34,952 nucleotides of DNA from Gonium pectorale (GCA_001584585.1 LSYV01000009.1:2461438-2496389); one strand, 5' to 3'; shown: positions 1-12,721, counted from the stretch's first letter. Notes: a model not told the origin generated them from the sequence alone. Program-made: numbers and translations.

Positions 1-3000
1 GGATGCAGCCCAGGGAGGACTATGTCCCCAGCCTGCGGCACGCCTGCGGCTGCGACAATGGTGGCCCATCGAGGAGAGGCGACGCCAAGGATCATCACTG
101 TGCGGCCGATGTGGGGGGCCCTGGGGCGCCTGGCGGTCCGGGTGTGATTGACCCATGGGTCATGGCGGATGCCGGCAAGCCCCTGTGTGGGCTGCGCTCC
201 CGGTCAGATACGGGCCCTTTCGGTCGTTCAAGCAATGCAGGTAGTCACCGGGTTGCGTATGGAGATACGAGGTATGGTATTAAGTATGATCTCGTGCGTT
301 ACTGCATGGAACATGTACGTTCTGCATCCCGAACGGGTGCACACCGGGCATGCTTCTGCCTGCAATTGCCATCGGCCAGTTACCCTAAGGGGATTGCGGC
401 ATTGGGCTTGTAGCAAATATGTCGTGTAGTAGTTGCTTATTAGCAACCAAGAGCTCTGTGGGTCTTCGAGTTATCCTGGGTTAGGTTGTGGTGGTTGGGC
501 CGTTCTCTGTTGGGCGTTGATGAACACGGCGACAAGCGCTTGGGGTGCGTTTGCCCCCCAAGAAGAAGTGCCGTGATTTCGGGTTGTTGTTTGGGCGGCC
601 GAGGTCCTCGGTGAGGACGTGAGGGCGGCGTGCGGGTGGGTACGCTTGCTCTCTCTTGTGAGTAGGCTGTGCACGGCGCGCTGCCAACTCAGAAAATGTC
701 GTGCGTGTTGAGGCCGCACTGTCGCTCGTTTGGTGTACATCAGAAGCCTGTTTTTTCCCCAATTTTGGCCTGCTGTGAATCCTGCCGGGAGCGAGTGTGA
801 GGAGCCACGGTTTAGAGATGTGCGCTGATGAGTGGGCGCCGGGTGGGCTGTGGCAAGGGCACGGCCATGCGCGGCGCATGGCTAGTGGTTGAGCGACAAG
901 AAGCAGAGAGCGCATGGTGCGTGAGGGGCCATGATGGGCAGGAGGGAGCTTCCGTACTGCCCACGTGGCGTGGTTTTTTTTTCTGTGGAAAGGTTACAGG
1001 CGGAGAGGCGAGAAAGGGCGCAGACAGCGGGAGGGACATGCAGCCCTCCCGTGGTTGGAAGAGGTTAACATCTGTTGCGGCAAGGGGCATCACTGAATGG
1101 CATATTCCTCCCACTCGGAGGCGTCGTCTTTTTCACCTTTCACCTGCCTCTTCTTGTCTAACGCAGTAGCACGTCCCGCATTGCAGCGCGCCGAGTTGCT
1201 CAGCGCGCTGTTCATTTTCGATTACCCGACGTCTGACACGATACTTGGAATGCCGGCAAGAACATGTCGAGCAGTGGCGCTGCTCGCGAGAATCGGAGAA
1301 TCGAATTGTCGTATACTGTAGTCGTTCGCGGTGGGCGATGGGGCACATAAGCGTGCAATTGCCCAAACCCGCCCCTGTTACGAGGTCGGCACTCGGCGCC
1401 GCCGTCTTTGGACACGATGTGCTTCGGGCCGGATCCCAGCCGGTTTTATGCCATCGTCGCCGAAGCGAACCGCTTGCTTTGTTCGGTTCGTCAAAATCTG
1501 AGCTTGTTCTCTGTCGGGGAGGTTGCAGGGAGGCGAGGCGAAGGGGGAAAGCACGGGAGGGGCCCCAGTGAAGGAACTGTGGATGCTACCCTGCCCAGCT
1601 AATGGCGGCAACTTGACTCCTCTCTGCGGCATTGTGCACTGTGTTTTCAAGCAGTGTTTGCTCCCGTGGCGGCGGTATGCAGCCATGCGGTGAAGTATTG
1701 CGCCCTGACGCATTTTATCATATTCCTTTGTGCGGTACATTGGGGTGGCGCGCATCGGCCATAGGCTCGTGGTCGTGCCAAACAACGTGGCGGTGAGCGT
1801 TGGCCGTTAGGGATGGCGGTGTGTCTATCACTGGAAGCATAACAGTTCACAGGTAGCCCGGCCAAGTCAAGAGGCGCTGGCAGTAGTCTTTTGTTTAGAC
1901 TGTTTAGACATTGACGGAGTTACAGGCATACTGCAAACCTTGCAAACGCTCCAACGCTTAACTTCATACGCGCGCCGCCGGATCCGCCAAACCAGATGCA
2001 ATGCCCCACAATAGGCTTCCTCGCCCGCGCTGCCATCACGCTGCCGATGGCGGCCCACATCCGAGTGCTCCCATCGTCCACACATAGACCACCGGCGATG
2101 CAAGGCGGTGACATGGGAAATGCGAAGCCTCGCACCGGGTTTGAGAAAGGACCGCATGACCGCGGGCGGTGAGCCTGCCCGCAGTTAATCCCTCCCTCCT
2201 AGTGCGCCGTCCGCCGCGTGCCTGGCTGCTCGGACCCGAGCAATCCCACGTGGCTCAACGCCGTGGTGGCCAATGCGTGAACACACACTGTTTAGCGAAA
2301 GCGCGGAAGCACGCGGACCGCGCGAAGGGTGTAGCGGCCAACATCCGCCTGCCACCTGTCCCGACCCCATCCGCACGCCGGCGCCTCGACCACAAAGCGC
2401 AAAGCGCATGTTCGCTACTCCCATCAAAATTGCGCCATGTGCAATTGCGCGCATCTCCGACCGCGCGTTTCCAGGCCCGGACGCTGACCACCGCCATCCA
2501 ACCAGAAGACAGAGCCCGCCTTAGCGTGCACATCGCACCGCAGATGTCGTACAACAGACTGGCATGCCGTACACACGTGCACGAGCCGCGCCTCATCGCG
2601 TGTCTGGCATGCCAGGCGGGGGCCAGGGACCGTATCGTCTCGTACCGAACACAAGTACTCAAACGGTAGCGGTTGAAGGCAGAAAAAACACACGTGTCAG
2701 GGAGCCAGGTCGGAAGAACGCTTTGCGGAAGTCCACATGCGGGGAGGTCATTCCACACTCTGTTTCATGTCTTCTTGCGCTCAGGGCAGTCGTCGTCAGC
2801 TACGTGCCGCCTCCATGAACCACACGCGATGACCTGCACTCAGGGCACTTCAGCCATCTGGCCGGTTGAACACGCAAGGGCGTCATGGCGACCTGCCTGC
2901 AGCCCAATATCGGTAGCTGCCCACCCTCCCCGCAGCCAACCACAGCCAGCCCCAAGACCTGTTTCCCCAACATGTCAAGTCGCGTACGACACGCTTCGTT

Positions 3001-3326
3001 TACCCCTTAGGATGCGGTAGAATGCCTTCCCGTCCGCTCAGCGCTCTGAAGGCATGCACGACCGCCTGTCTCTCCCCGACCCTAAAGACCACCTCTCGCG
3101 AGCACCGGCCCCTCATGGCAGACCTATTTGTAGCGTGCGGCTCGGCCACACAGCGTCAGGGACGTCAGGGACACAGCGTCAGGGACATGCAGGGACGTCA
3201 CCCCTTCGACTGCCTCTGGAGCTGGGTCCTACAACGACACCATCATTTTCGCGCTTACGCTCGTCGTATGCGTTTGCCTTTTCAACACAGCGTCAGACCG
3301 ACCCGCGGGTCGCACTGCAACACTCT
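1..3326. other. Intergenic region with no recognised gene
   Basis: I see no gene here that I can defend on either strand. Open frames are short, overlap one another on both strands, and show no recognisable domain or consistent splice pattern. The first 147 bases are G/C-rich at third positions in two frames, one ending in TGA at 145-147, so the end of an upstream gene entering from the left is possible but unsupported. The right part should include the 3' UTR of the minus-strand phosphatase gene. The nearest TGTAA signal on that strand that I found is far away, at 1920-1924, so the true poly(A) site is unresolved. Confidence 0.5.
3148..3194. repeat. Short tandem repeat, 23-bp unit
   Basis: Two adjacent copies of a 23-bp unit beginning ACACAGCGTCAGGGAC occur at 3148-3170 and 3171-3194; the second is imperfect near its end. 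The core ACACAGCGTCAG recurs near 3283. It lies just downstream of the stop of the minus-strand phosphatase gene, probably in its 3' UTR. Confidence 0.6.
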
Positions 3327-6036
3327 TTAGCACAGCCCCTTGAGGATGCGGTACTGCAGCGCGAACCGGTCATCCTCCGACAGCGTTGCAAACGCCTCGG
3401 GGGGCAGCGAGTCGAAGGCCGCAAAGTCGCCGCCGCCGCCGTTTGGGGCGCCGTGCCCGTGACCGTGTCCATGGCCATTGTGGCCGTGGCCCCCGTGCGG
3501 GTGGCCGTTACCGCTGGCGTTGACGGTGCTGCCGGCCAGGACGTCGTACGTTGCCCCCCGGATGGCGTCCCGTTTGGGACCGCAGGGCCGGATCGCCGTC
3601 AGAAACGAGTACGCCTCTTCCAGCTGCATGTCGCAGAACCTGAAGAGGGTTCGGCAGCCAAGGATTAGTGGTTGGAAGGATAGGCATATGCCGTACGAGT
3701 GGCTACTGGCAGCTTGGTAGTGGAGACGCGTAATGGGTCACGGAAGGCGCGGGGGTGGTGGGGGGCGGCCCTGGCGTGGGGGCGAGGCCTATGGCGGCAC
3801 CCTCCTGGAGGCGAGTGTCCGAGCACCGCATGCCGAGCACCGGCTGCCCGCGCGAAAGCCGCAAACCATCAACCGCCAACTGTCAACCGCCACCCACCAG
3901 TAAAGGTAGGCGATGCACACCGCGGGCGCGCGGCCCAGCCCCGCCGTGCAGTGGACGTACACCCTGGGTGTGCACAGCAGCCGGGCGGGGAGGCGGGCAC
4001 ACGCCGGCCGGGAGGGCATGAGGTTGAAGGACAGGGCGGCACGGTGCGACTGGATAGCGCGAGCTAGCAGCCAGCAATGCGCCTGCCACCACGCGTAGGG
4101 CTTCTGCGCCTCCAGGCCCAGCCGTTGCTGCTATTCGGCGGCTTGGCGCCCCACCGCGCCTTGAACCCAGTCCCTAACCGTACTACGCGCCACGTTGTGC
4201 CATTTCAAAGCCTCTGACCGGCGCCCCTGACTCGTCCAGCCGACCGCTGTTGAGCGCCTAGCGCCCCGACCCCACTGCCTCGCCTCGCTCGTTAGTGGGG
4301 CCCAACGTACCATTCCCCAACTACACGCCCCTGACTCTCCGCCGTCGGCTGCCCGGCTGCTCACCTGCCACCGCTGTTGAGCGCCTGCGTGAGCGTGTGG
4401 ATGGCCCCCGGAATGGTCTTGCGCAGGCTGTGCGGGTCAAAGTCCTTGGCCTGAATGGACGGGTAAACGGGTGTAGCGGTGCCGGGGGGCGGCATAAAGA
4501 GGGGGAGGAAGCGTGTGAAGCACTTAGCCGGAGCGCAGATTAGCGGTTTCCTTGCCCTAAGGCCGGTGTTGGTACGGGTCAATATGCTTTGCTCGGACAG
4601 CAGGGTGGCGGGGGCCAGGACCCGGGACCCAGGAGGGGGCACGGCACGCGATGAGAGCAGCACAATTAATCATTCCTGCCCTATTATGCCCGCCCCCACC
4701 GTCAGTACTCCGCGCGCCCTCCGTCCCCTGCCCCTCCTGCACCCACCGGCCTCCGCAGGTGCGTCACCGAGTGCCGGGCGCAGGCCTTGCGGATGTCCTC
4801 CAGCTTGACCCCCCAGTAGTGCATGTCCTTCTCCTGCTGCAGGTTCAGGATATGCGTGATGCCCTCCGCCGACACCAGCGCGTCCACGTCCGCGGCGTGG
4901 CGGGGCTGGGAGCGGACGGCGGGGTGGGGCGGGCCGAGGTAGCAGCAGGGCGCCGGGCGCCGGGGTGGTGAGCTCACGACGGGCAACGGCGCGAAGAGTG
5001 TCGTGGGTGGGAGAGTCCAAACGACGTGATGCTCAAAGCGGTTGCAAAGCAAGCAAGCAAGCAAGCAAGCCAGGGAGGAGCCGAGGCGTGCCGTGCATGG
5101 CGTGCAACTGATGCACATGCTCTGGATGGAAAGAAGCGAGAGGATAGGTGGAAAAGGGGATGCTACTGAGGGGCGAAGGGTTCTTGTGCGAGGGGAGCAG
5201 CCTCCTCCAGCTCGAGATGGAGAACACGCCGCGGCTTCCCGGACGTCGCCAGGCCAGGCCAGGCGATCTCCACAGCATTCACAATCTGCACCACCTTCAC
5301 CTCCGAGAAAGGGTGTCGGGTGTCAGGCAGGGGCACGCGTGGTCAAAGTGCTTACCTGCGTGCCACACAGCAGGTTTGGCACGATTTCGTGGTAGTAAAG
5401 CCCGCGGTCCCAGTGGTACTCGTAGGGGTCGAGGTGGCTGAGGTGGGCCCAGCCCATCTGGCGCTGCATGTTCCTGGGATGCAAGCAGTGATGGGCAGTG
5501 TGATTGGTTAAGGACGACGGGGATGATGGATCCGTCTGACAAGTTGTGGGTGCGGGGGTTGGGAGCGAAGCGAGGAGGGCAGTGCGGGGGTTCGTGGCGG
5601 TGCGGGAGGAGGGGTGGGGGGCGCTGTTTGACAATGACCACCAAAGATGCATCCCTCTGAGATCTATCGTGCAATTCACTGATGCTAGTTCAGGTGAGGG
5701 CTCTTAAGTCATGCTCAAGTCCAAGGCACAACCCTAAACCCTTCCGGAATGTCGGAAACCAGCCCAATAAATAAAGTGAATGACAATATTGTATCCTTGG
5801 CAACCCCTCCGCAAGACGGGACGGCGCCATTCCGAGCCGCAAGTCAGAGAGCGGGCATTCTCCCACCTGTTGTATGCCTCATCCTTTGCGCTGTGGTCCA
5901 CTTTCATAGTCGCGGTGCACACATTTTGAAGACGCCGACCCACAGCGCCGTGTTGCCGTCGTGAGTCCGCATGCAAGCAGGGCGTACGTAGCCTCCGTGA
6001 ACCCAGAGCTGGATGTAATTGGGGCAGTGCACGCAT
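3327..6036 (-). CDS. LSF2: LSF2-type plastid phosphoglucan phosphatase (six exons)
   Basis: Exons on the minus strand: 6036-5867, 5473-5356, 4905-4747, 4450-4365, 3963-3898, 3639-3327, with GT/AG junctions and consistent phases (303 aa). The family removes phosphate from starch glucans; Arabidopsis LSF2 acts in the chloroplast, mainly on C3 phosphate. The catalytic loop HCTAGLGRAP (residues 182-191) has the CX5R pattern (Cys183, Arg189), and the acid-loop equivalent AKDFDP is at 150-155. Family blocks include DPYEYHWDRG (72-81) and ILNLQQEKDMHYWG (115-128). No carbohydrate-binding module is present, as in LSF2 and unlike SEX4 or LSF1. The C-terminal helix motif FDSLPPEAF is kept. The N-terminus is rich in Arg, Ala and Ser and ends near VCTA, like an algal transit peptide, so I chose ATG 6036; that start is less certain than the body. 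A His/Gly-rich insert (about 236-269) separates core and C-terminal motif. A CBM-less SEX4-like enzyme is the alternative. Confidence 0.92.
5047..5070. repeat. (AAGC)6 microsatellite
   Basis: Six perfect copies of the tetranucleotide AAGC lie in the second intron of the LSF2-type gene. No function is apparent; such tracts are usually length-variable. Confidence 0.9.
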
Positions 6037-8957
6037 CGCTCCCGCACGCAGGCTCCGTCAAAGGAACATAAATGCGGTTTCAAGTATGTCAAAGCTGTTA
6101 CAACTCTCAACCGGGAGTATGTCCGTTTGCTAGCCCGAGAGGGTTATGCTTGTGAGGGGCGCGTCTCGGCTGCATGTACACCGCGATATTGCCGGCCGGC
6201 GGGACAAGCGTCGGCGCACGGCCCGTACGCCCCGTACGATGGACCATGATGGGCACGCTCCGCGTTAGACCGGTTGCGCAGGTCTTGCCGAAAGAACACA
6301 CCCCATCTACGTTGGCATGACGCAACCACAATGCTCGCTTCGTATGAATGGCACGACCCCACGAGACCGCAGCCAGCCAGTGCGCCCAGAATTACAAGTG
6401 GAAAAGGCGAGCTCGTGGCAGATTGGATACGGTTGTACCATCTATATAATGAGTTGCATAGACGGCCCGGCCACTTGTGTAAGCATGGTTCCATCAGATG
6501 CGGCATGCGGGACAGCGGGAGTGCAGGGGTTTGACGCAAAGGACGGGATCAGCCCTCCTTAGTAGGGAAATAGGATCCCGCGTAATTCCCAACCGCCCGG
6601 AGGGCCTGGGATGTTCATGGAGCACGTTTCCCGGGGCATCTTATGAGGGACCCTCGCATTTCCCCTGCTGCGTTACATGTTATACTTTATCTGCTATCTG
6701 GTCATGCCTCCGCCCGCCGGGGTGTTGGGCAGTGTGTTACTACCAGGCGGGTCCTTTCGGTCTGTTTCTCTCTTGTCCTGGTGGCTTTCTGCCTTCCTGT
6801 TCTGTGGTCTTTAGGTGCAGGGTTCCTTCTCTTCTTGTGTGTGCCGTCGGTGTTTGGTCTTGGCCGCCGTGGTGCGCTGTAGTTAGGGCAGGGTTTCGGT
6901 GGTTCTCGTCCCAGCACGTTCGGTGGCGATGCACGTGCCCCGAGTTTTGAGCGCCCCTGCCCCCGCCCCGGAGCCCGACAATCCAGAGGAACGCCGCGCT
7001 AAGCTAATGTATTGCCCAGGGCCGGATCAAGTTGTGACAACAACTCAGGGCATAGTGAGGCGTAAGTGGTCTATTGAGGGGCGGGGCCCCATTGAGCGAG
7101 TCCCACCGTCAGCGGCCCACGCGACCCAGCCGGAAACGCTGCCCCTCAACATTTTTGCAAGAACTTGCAAGGCCGTGCACTTCCGGCTGTCCGCATCATT
7201 ATTTCCTTGCCAACAATCATCATGAGGTTACATGCGGCGAAAACAGCACAACGACGCTTCCATACATGTAACTGCCCAATGTCAACTCCCCACACCTGGC
7301 CTTCATCCCACACTCCGCATCCTCACCCTCTGCATTGACCGCCCCCCGTCCAGCTAATGTGAGGGCCTATTGCCGCCTAAAGCAGACTTCGCAGGCCCCT
7401 GTCGAGCCTCCTGCCACAACATTCCGGCCACGCCTTCCATACCCACGCCCCTGGCCACACACGCCCAGCCTCTGGCCATTCGGTGCACCATTCGCCCTTT
7501 CAAGTAATTGTGAAGCCGGCATCATGTCCGACCGTCGACCGCATCGCACTGCCGCAAGCGGTCCTTATACATACCCAACATGTCTGCGAGTCCTACGTAG
7601 TGTACAGACTGGAAAAGTCTTTGCAGCCCTTTGCGGAAAACAGGAATTGCGGAGTCGTCTTATGCCATACCGCTCGGGCACAGTCATTAGCCAATGGACA
7701 CGCACTGCCCCACCCCACTGGGAGGCTGGCTCGCCATAGGAGGGGCCACGGCCGACCAAAACGAGTAAATTACTGCAGGGAGCCGGCAGAGTGATCCCTT
7801 GCAAGAAGTTCGGTCATGCTATAACCAATTCGCAGTACGTCAAGTGCGCCATTACGACTCGGCCAGCGCTGACACGCAGCCGGCAAGCTCCTGCCCCACA
7901 CGCCTCTCCATCGCTCTCGCGCACATGACTCAGCCAATCAGCCAATTCAGAAGCCGCTGGATCCATCATCGCCCACTCGCAAACCCTCAGCCGCTCACCC
8001 ATTCTGAAGCCTGTGTAGATGGGAACAAAACGAGACGGGACTGCCTGGTGTGAGCAGGTTAGCTCTCTTATACATACCATACTGAAAATACACAGCCGCT
8101 TGGACCATCAAGGGATAATGAAAGCCGAACACCGGAACCGGGGCGCAGAAAGGGAAAATCGCACACGGTGTCGCCGGAATCTTCGAAGAACCCCCGCTTC
8201 AGATCCCGTCGTCGAACCCCCAACCCCGCGAACGGAACGCTCAAAACTCAGAATGTGCGCATCTCCTACAATGCTCCGAAGCAGAAAGTCGCGCAAGCTC
8301 GTAAACGCCATAAAGAGACGCGGAATCCCAATGCAGAAACCGTGTTAGAATCGCACTCACGCTCATACTCACGCATAGCCGGGCCAGACGCATCTTGAGC
8401 CAAACCCACCTTCTCCGGCGCCACTAAAGGCCAGTCAGAGCCTTGCTCCCCGCGCCTTCTCAGCCCAAACGCAAAAAGCCCTAGCCAGCTGGCGGACTAA
8501 AGCCATTTACAGCGTTGGATACTAATTCAATTGTTGCAAGCCCCTGTCGTCGGAGCTCCGGAAAGACGGCCCGTGACTTATGCTGTACGTACGTAGACGG
8601 CCCGCATCAGCCCGTGCTGGACCCGGCGTGCAATGGCCGGAAAGCCGAATCAGCTCAGTCCATGACGCCCGCTAACATTGTCGAAAACCTCGTGTATACG
8701 AAAGGCCCATGTCTCTTGGGAACTCCAGAATCCTGCGTGTATGGGAATCCTCCTGATGCAACAAGTAATTCCAGGACATCCATATCTGCCATGGACCTGG
8801 CTGTCCCAGAATAGCGCAACGGCGCCCTTCGTCCCCGTCCGGACCACGTCATGCCATGTAGGCGGTAACCGCCGCTACAGTGGCTCTGCACCAGCAGACC
8901 CAGGCACCAACCAACGACAACCCCGAAAATAGCCAACCCGCTTTACGGCCAGCCGCA
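6037..8957. other. Spacer between the phosphatase and armadillo genes
   Basis: Both neighbours are on the minus strand, so the left part should hold the 5' UTR and promoter of the LSF2-type gene and the right part the 3' UTR of the armadillo gene. I saw no clear TATA box or conserved reading frame. A T-rich stretch at about 6680-6900 differs in composition from its surroundings; its open frame encodes a hydrophobic peptide, but nothing supports translation. A minus-strand frame at 7814-8080 has only moderate third-position G/C and no recognisable motif, so I do not call it. Confidence 0.5.
8507..8511 (-). terminator. Candidate TGTAA polyadenylation signal, armadillo gene
   Basis: The plus strand reads TTACA, so the minus strand carries TGTAA, the usual poly(A) signal of chlorophyte green algae. 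It lies about 450 bases downstream of the armadillo gene's stop codon, a normal 3' UTR length for this group. Five-base motifs also occur by chance. Confidence 0.4.
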
Positions 8958-11900
8958 TCAGCTGACGCGGATGACCTGCAGCTCCACCTCGGCCGAGCTG
9001 ACTAGCTCCCGCAGCGTCTCCGCGAACACCGCGCCGTAGCGGTCCCGCACGCCGGGAAGCGCCGTGATGGCACCGAGCGCCTCGTTCATGGCGGTCCTAA
9101 CCCGCGGGTCGCCATGGGTCAGCATCACCGCCACTACCCGGGATAGCAGTCCCCGAGGTACGTGGTCCGCAGCCGCCGCCGCTACGTCGGACGCGCAGCC
9201 GTGCGCCGAGCCGCTTCCGGCGCGAGCAGCCCGCGCCAATGCCTGCGCCCGGGTGGGAGCGGGGCTCACGTGTAAGTATGCAAGGTTGCAGAAGCATATC
9301 CGGTGCCTAGATATGGCAAGCAATGGTGCGTTCGCATGATTCGAGCAGAGCTGCGACACCCATACACTCAGCAATGCATGATTTGTGCTGGCGCATGCAC
9401 GCCGCAATGAGTGGGAGGTGACGCCCCACAGTGTGGGGGCATAACACTATACGAGAGATAAGCACGTCGCTGTCGCGCCACACGGGTCTTTATCAGCAGC
9501 CATCAAGGCTCCCGCCCCTTGCTGCACCGCGCCGCACCTGCAGCGCCTCTGCGGCGGGTATGAGGCACGCCGCGTGCGGGACGCTCAGCAGTGCCTCCAG
9601 GAGCTCCAGCGCGCCGCCGCCTACCGCCGCCGCCACTGCGCCCGCGTCGCCCTCCCCTACGGCCGCCGACAGACACAGCATCTCGTATGCCAGCAGGTGC
9701 GAGTCTCGCTCGGACCGTGCGGCCGCCAGCAACGCTGCCATGCCACCCGCCGCGTGGAAGGCGGCGCGGTGCGGATGATGCTGGTCGTCGTGGTGAGGCG
9801 CGCGGCCTGGCCCACCAGAGGGCCGGACGGACCCAGAGGCAGCAGCGGAGGTGGTTGTGGACGCGGCAGCAGAGCAGGAGCACAACGCACCCAGCGCCGC
9901 CGCGCAGCGGAGGCGCACGTGCGGGTCGGAGGCGTGCAGTAAAGCCACGAGCGGTGGGACGACCCGCGGGTCGGCGGCGGCGGCGGCAAGGGGCGACAAC
10001 GACAGGTGTTGCTGCGGGAAGGAGGCGGGGGGCACACGTAAGTGCGGCAAAGGGTTACGAGATGGCAGCAAGGGTAATGCGAGTCAGCCGGTAGCACGGT
10101 TTTAGTTCCGGTTGCCGAGAGCCAAAGACTAGGGCAGCCGGTCAGTCGGGTCTAATCACTGCTAGACGGCTCGCCAGCACAGACGTACGCTGGGAAGCAC
10201 GCTGCTCTCCTCCATCCCGATCCATCCGGAAGAGCGGAAGCGGGAGCGTCGCTTGTCGCACACAGCTGCCACTGCTTGGCACTCACCAAAAGCCACACCG
10301 TGTACAGCAGGAGCTCCGAAGTCACGCAGGGCGGCACCTGCAGCAGCGCTGCCCGCTCCTCCCGCTCCTGCGCCGCCACCCCCTCCACCGGTAGGGGCGA
10401 CTGGCCGTGCTCTGCCGCCAGCCAGCCCAGCAGGCCCACCAGGGCCGCCCAGTCGATAGCCCCCGCGACGGTCGCCTTCGTGGCGGGCACCCCGCACGTC
10501 AGGTTGACCAGGGCCATGGCGGCGTACTGCTGCACGACAACCACCCCAGGGCTGACGGCGACTGGCACGGTGGCGGCGGCGGCGGGCTGCGGTTGTGTGA
10601 GCAGAAAGGCCAAGAGCTTGGGCACGAAGCCAAAGGCGGGCCCCGCGATGGCGGCTTTGAGGTCGGGATCACTGGATGAGATGTGGGCCAGTAACCACAC
10701 CGCGAACTTGGCCACCCCGGTACAGCAGCCCCGCAGCAGCTGCGCCCGCGCCTTCGCCGCACCCGGCTCCCTCCGCAGGCTTCGAGCCTCCTGCTCCGCT
10801 GCCGTCTCAGCAGTGGCACCCACTGTGGGCGCGGCACCGACCTGCGGGTCAACACCGGTCGCTGCGGCGGCGTGGGTCGCGACCTCATCCTGCAGCACGC
10901 CCGGCTGCAGCAGCGCCGCAAACAGGCAATCCAGCTCTTCCAGCACACCGCCGAGTGCGGCAAGCCGCTGATTGGCGCTGTTATCGTATGTCACGTTTAC
11001 GAGCGCCATCAGAGCGTACTGCATAGCGGCAATAGTGTATGGCAGCGCTCCGCCGGCGGCTCTGGCGCCGCTGGCGGCTCCGCCAACGGCGGCGGCGCTC
11101 AGCAACGCCGCTGACGAGGACGAGCTGCCAGCAGCGCTCCTCAACAACAGCCCCAGGCCTGCGCCAACGCGGGCCTCAGTAGCCTCCCCTGCCGCGTCGC
11201 TGCCATTGGCATCGGCAGCAGCGGCTTCACTGGCGGCCCACGCCAGGCGAGCCTGCCGTACCAGCCGTACCAGGTGCGATACGACCCCTTCCTGCACCAA
11301 CTGCAGCTGGCCGCTGGGCGCACTGCACAGGTGCGCCAGCAGCCAGGCAGCCAGCCCCGCCAGCTGCCACCGCGCCGCCTCCACCGCCTCTGAATCTGCC
11401 GCCGCCCCGCCATCCGCGTCCTGGTCATCGCTGGGGGCCGCCCATCCCAACCCGGAGCTTTGGTCCACGTTGTCCGAGTCCGATGCCTGGAGCTCCATTC
11501 CTAGGTCGGCAACGGACAGGAGCTGTAGCACAGCGGCCACGGCGTCGTCGTCACGGAGGATAGCCTGCAGGGAACATGCAGCGCTGCATGAATCGGCGAG
11601 GTCCAAACACGCCTACCGTGGCAAAAACGCATGGCTCCTGTAACAACACACCTGCCGGACCGGGCCGGCCGCCCGAGGGTTGCTCGTGAGGTTAACCAGC
11701 GTGCGCAGAGCCAGCGCCAGCGCGGCCGGCGGCAGGCGCGGGGTGCCGAAGCAATCGGTCTCCAGCACATCGCGCTGACTGGTCGAGAGGGGCCCTGTCG
11801 TGTGGCGGTGGGCCAGGAGGTCCAAAAGAGGGCGCAGGACGCCTGCCTCCAGCATGTCACTCTGGAGGCCGCGGCGCGAGGGTGACAGCAGCGCCTGGGG

Positions 11901-12721
11901 GTTGGGGGCCCGAGGCCATGATGGAGGGCGCGTGAGGGTACGGGCAAGGGTCCTAGAATGCAGTTGCGGGCCTTGGGGGACTAGCCTTACAGACATGTGC
12001 AAGTGCTAGTAGTCCGGACACAAGCTGAGGGTGTTTCCAGGGCACGAGTGGGTGGCGGAGTTCCCCAACCTATAACTTTGCATGCAATCCACTTGCATGC
12101 CTTTAGATGACTTACCAATAGCTCCAGGGCTCCCGTCAGCGCGTCCACGTCGTCGCATTCCTGTTAGTTACAAAACCGGCCAGCACCAGTGCTAGTTCAG
12201 TGAATTGATGAAGCATGGAGCTACGAGGCCTTGCAAGGATGTTCTGGACTCTGAAGAGGTGGGAGGCTTACCTGAAGAATGCTGTTCAAGCGCGGCAGGG
12301 CCTCGGCCCCAAGGAGAAGAGCGCTCGAGACATCAGCAGGCGCCTCATCAGCGGGGGCGACCGAGAGGCAGCCCAGCGCTTGCTTCAGTTCGGCAAGCTC
12401 GATTGCAAGAGACGCAGCGCTGGAGCGCCGCGAAAGCCGCGGCGTGCCAGAGCTCGATTCACAAGGAGAAGGGACGGCAACGACAGCAGCGTTGGGCTCA
12501 ACCTGGGGGCGAAACCGAAGCAGAAGAATCGGGTAACCGAACAATCATCAGACCCGGCCAAAAGTAAAAGCAGCTTCTGTTCTAGGTACAAACAAAACTC
12601 CCGCTGCACACGCAATCAATACAGCTCTGCTCACCGGAATTGCGGGGGAAAGTAGTCTCCTCCTGCTGACCCTCCGCGCAGCGCAAACAACGAAACTAAA
12701 CCCTAACCCAAGCCAAAGCAT
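8958..12721 (-). CDS. Armadillo-repeat protein of unknown function (eight exons)
   Basis: Proposed exons on the minus strand: 12721-12635, 12502-12272, 12160-12116, 11894-11652, 11564-10287, 10011-9538, 9242-8958. These seven segments have GT/AG borders and lengths that are all multiples of three (880 aa). I do not recognise a named family. The protein is helical and Leu/Ala-rich with armadillo-type repeats: ALRTLVNLTSNPRA (about residues 185-200), LAAWLLAHLCSAPSGQ, ALMALVNVTYDNSANQR, KFAVWLLAHISSSDPD and AAMALVNLTCGVPATK in the large exon (203-628), then HASDPHVRLRCAAALGAL and a last repeat near LTHGDPRVRTAMNEALGAI. The repeats are broken by Ala/Ser/Gly-rich linkers. Such folds bind partner proteins. 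The first exon (MLWLGLGFSFVVCAARR...) fits in phase but overlaps a telo-box-like sequence and is doubtful; everything from residue 30 on is firmer. A nuclear import adaptor or scaffold are possibilities, not conclusions. Confidence 0.8.

Noticed and set aside
3..413. Plus-strand frame at the left edge
   Set aside because: Composition is mildly coding-like, but another frame looks equally good and no family is recognised.
5904..6110. Minus-strand frame overlapping the phosphatase first exon, Cys-rich and coding-like
   Set aside because: It overlaps the in-phase transit-peptide frame of the LSF2-type gene and has no splice connection to its other exons.
6643..6882. Hydrophobic plus-strand frame resembling a membrane protein
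   Set aside because: The hydrophobicity follows from T-rich DNA; there is no family match and no splice or promoter support.
10276..11643. Long plus-strand frames opposite the armadillo gene
   Set aside because: They are antisense shadows of a high-GC exon and encode Ala/Pro/Ser-rich strings without domains.
12698..12712. Telomere-like CCCTAAACCC sequence as an interstitial telomere
   Set aside because: Only about two units are present; a telo-box or chance is more likely.
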